Assembly: GCA_938003725.1 (NCBI GenBank)
Contig: CALKXX010000060.1
Span: forward strand, 1-23,945
Origin: an uncultured Sphingomonadaceae bacterium
Lineage (GTDB): Bacteria; Pseudomonadota; Alphaproteobacteria; Sphingomonadales; Sphingomonadaceae
DNA: 23,945 nucleotides
Reading direction: 5' to 3'
Shown here: piece after piece, positions 22,196 through 23,945 of the stretch
How the letters are laid out: every line of letters starts with the position of its first letter
How positions within the stretch are numbered: the stretch's first letter is position 1
Notes under the pieces: model-generated
What the model saw: the letters and a program-made list of their open reading frames with translations, nothing else
Told to the model about the DNA's origin: nothing
Databases searched by the model: none
Translations under genes and position numbers: made by a program

Positions 22196-23945
22196 ATGAA
22201 ACCGCGTCCCTCTAAATTACGGCGACGCTTGGGTATGGAATGGGCTGGGGTAGCTCTATTCGCCACGCTGATCATTGTGGGACTGAGTTGGTGGGGCAGT
22301 TTATCCAGTTTTGACAATCTGGTTTACGATCAGGTTTCAGACTTAAATCGCCCCTCTGCACCACAAGACATCCTCATTGTCGCCATCGATGAAGATAGCC
22401 TCTCTGAATATGGGAAATGGCCTTGGCCCAGAGACCGTCATGTGGAGCTATTCGACCAAATTTCAAAAACGGAACCGGCCGGGATCGCTTTTGATATTCT
22501 GTTGAGTGAACCGGGTGATGGTGAAACGGATCAGGCCATGGCCGCTGCCATGGCCCGCAATCGCAATGTATACGTTCCGCTTCATTTCGTTACCCCGGGC
22601 AGTGATGGCAGTGCATATGATATCAAAAAACCAATAAGGCCTGTCGAAGAAGCAGCGAGCGGATTGGGGCATGTCAACTTATTGTTCGATGAGGATGGCG
22701 CGGTGCGCCGCACTACGCTGTGTTTTAATGACGAGGAGAACGGGGCGCCTTGGCTACATTTGATGGAGCAAGTCTATCGGGGGGTGAACGGCGGGCCGTC
22801 TCCGGCCTTTGGCGCTCAGCAGGAATGCGATAAACCATTGCTCATGCCCTATTCGAAACGGGCTAGTTTTTCGACAATCTCATTTGCTGCGATCGCCAAT
22901 GGCGAGGTACCTTCCGATTTCCTTGAAAACAAGATCATTCTGGTGGGTGCAACCGCAAATGGATTGGGCGATCAACACCCCGTTCCGCTAGGTGACGGCG
23001 GAACATTGGCCGGGGTAGAGATCATGGCCAATATGATGGGTGCTATTATGCGAAATGATTTTATTGCGCCTTTGTCGTTTTGGCAGCAGATCATACTCGC
23101 GCTGCTCCCCACCTGGATATTGCTGGTTGGGTTTTGGCGTTGGCGCCCCCGGACTACATTGCTGATTTCGCTCAGCCTGATTGCTGGCATATTACTAACC
23201 AGCGGATTGCTATTATCATGGCGACTATGGTTTGCCCCCGGCGCGGCACTTGTGGGCATCGCGGCGGTCTATCCGATCTGGGGATGGCGGCGATTACAAG
23301 CGACCAGCGACTTTATGGATGAGGAGCTTCAGACATTCCATCAAAGCAAGATCGATATCCCGGTGGTTCAAAAGACATTGGGCCCTGTTGATGTCGTGAC
23401 CGGACAGGCCGAAGAGTTAACGCATGCCATTGCGCATATGCGCGATCTGCGCCGCTTCATTGCCGATGCCCTGACTAATTTGCCTGATCCAATGTTCGTC
23501 ACCGACCTGGATGGCAATATAAAGTTTGCCAACAAGCTGGCCAAAACCGGTTTGCAGGATAATGTGCAAGATCTGGCGCTGGATGACATGCTGATGCGTT
23601 TCGTGTCGCCAGATGATATTGGGGAAGTCAAAGAATATCTGGCAATGGATGTGCAGCCAACAGAACATGACTTCGTCGACTTCACCTCTCAAAAAGGAGA
23701 AGTATTTGCGATGCGCCGCGCAATCGTACAGTCTGATGAAGGAGAGCGCCGCGGCCATATCCACTATCTTGCCGATATCACCGAATTGGCCAATGCGGGG
23801 CAGGAACGCGAAGAAGTATTGGAACTTTTGTCCCATGATATGCGCGCACCGCAAGCGGCGATACTGGCGCTGCTCGACGGACAGGAAGAGAGCGATGCGC
23901 GTTCCAGGATAGAAGGACATGCGCGGCGGACTTTGGCCCTGGCGG
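22196..23945 (+). CDS. CHASE2-PAS histidine kinase (3' end beyond window)
   Basis: From the ATG at 22196 (MKPRPSKLRRRLGMEWAG) the frame is open to the window edge, giving the first 583 residues of a sensor kinase. An N-terminal membrane helix (about 17-35) precedes a periplasmic CHASE2 domain (about 40-290) with VYDQVSDLNRPSAPQDILIVAIDEDSL, GKWPWPRDRH and KIILVGATANGLGD. Three membrane helices (about 295-365) follow, then a linker and a cytoplasmic PAS domain (about 415-520, LPDPMFVTDLDGNIKFAN). The dimerisation/phospho-acceptor helix has LLSHDMRAPQ with His547. The ATPase domain is missing only because the window ends. It is third in a row with the response regulator and LysM-FecR genes, 47 bp after the latter. 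The ribosome site (GGAG, 13 bases up) is weak. Confidence 0.9.
   Translation, partial: MKPRPSKLRRRLGMEWAGVALFATLIIVGLSWWGSLSSFDNLVYDQVSDLNRPSAPQDILIVAIDEDSLSEYGKWPWPRDRHVELFDQISKTEPAGIAFDILLSEPGDGETDQAMAAAMARNRNVYVPLHFVTPGSDGSAYDIKKPIRPVEEAASGLGHVNLLFDEDGAVRRTTLCFNDEENGAPWLHLMEQVYRGVNGGPSPAFGAQQECDKPLLMPYSKRASFSTISFAAIANGEVPSDFLENKIILVGATANGLGDQHPVPLGDGGTLAGVEIMANMMGAIMRNDFIAPLSFWQQIILALLPTWILLVGFWRWRPRTTLLISLSLIAGILLTSGLLLSWRLWFAPGAALVGIAAVYPIWGWRRLQATSDFMDEELQTFHQSKIDIPVVQKTLGPVDVVTGQAEELTHAIAHMRDLRRFIADALTNLPDPMFVTDLDGNIKFANKLAKTGLQDNVQDLALDDMLMRFVSPDDIGEVKEYLAMDVQPTEHDFVDFTSQKGEVFAMRRAIVQSDEGERRGHIHYLADITELANAGQEREEVLELLSHDMRAPQAAILALLDGQEESDARSRIEGHARRTLALA

Overview
The window looks like a chromosomal segment of an alphaproteobacterium in the order Sphingomonadales, probably a marine or freshwater Sphingomonadaceae relative of Sphingorhabdus, Parasphingorhabdus or Sphingopyxis. 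This is inferred from protein style, not from a search. The signs are secreted proteins with an 'EIVVCG' motif, the hom-glpX-recJ neighbourhood, a UbiK protein with an H1-like tail, a YbjN-proC pair, a TonB-ExbB-ExbD-ExbD cluster and a FecR/LysM-CHASE2 kinase module. Almost all of it is ordinary core chromosome. Position 1 to about 1424 is the end of an integrated element.

Layout. 11-1261 (-) is a complete P4-type tyrosine integrase beside tRNA-Glu (1425-1499, -), so an island or prophage probably extends off the left edge. 1605-9075 holds metabolic and repair genes, mostly on the minus strand: hom, glpX, an alpha/beta-hydrolase lipoprotein, an Fe-S-type uracil-DNA glycosylase, recJ and a VOC-family protein. 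Two plus-strand genes, a small secreted protein and a flavodoxin-like protein, sit among them. 9201-10055 (-) is an exported protein of unknown function. 10310-12974 (+) is a TonB system: tonB, exbB and two exbD genes, ending at a strong terminator.

12975-13354 has no gene. It contains the most unusual object in the window: a 262-bp element with 24-bp terminal inverted repeats (one mismatch), a TAG on both sides, and two internal nested hairpin arms. It looks like a non-autonomous mobile or REP/MITE-like intergenic repeat. A 16-base near-match to one of its ends lies in the hairpin between the 7219-7692 gene and hom.

13355-15193 (-) is an MsbA-like ABC exporter, divergent from tspO (15443-15991, +). 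Then come ubiK, ybjN-like and proC (all +), a MarR regulator (-) divergent from ilvE (+), and tRNA-Gln (+). The right end (20104 to the window edge, +) is a signalling cassette: an OmpR-type response regulator, a periplasmic LysM-FecR protein, and a CHASE2-PAS histidine kinase whose 3' end is cut off by the window.

How the genes connect. TonB/ExbB/ExbD energise outer-membrane receptors that are not encoded here. hom, proC and ilvE are amino-acid biosynthesis genes and glpX is gluconeogenic. recJ and the UDG act in DNA repair. The last three genes probably form one envelope-sensing two-component pathway. No CRISPR array, rRNA gene, IS transposase or recognisable antiphage system was seen.
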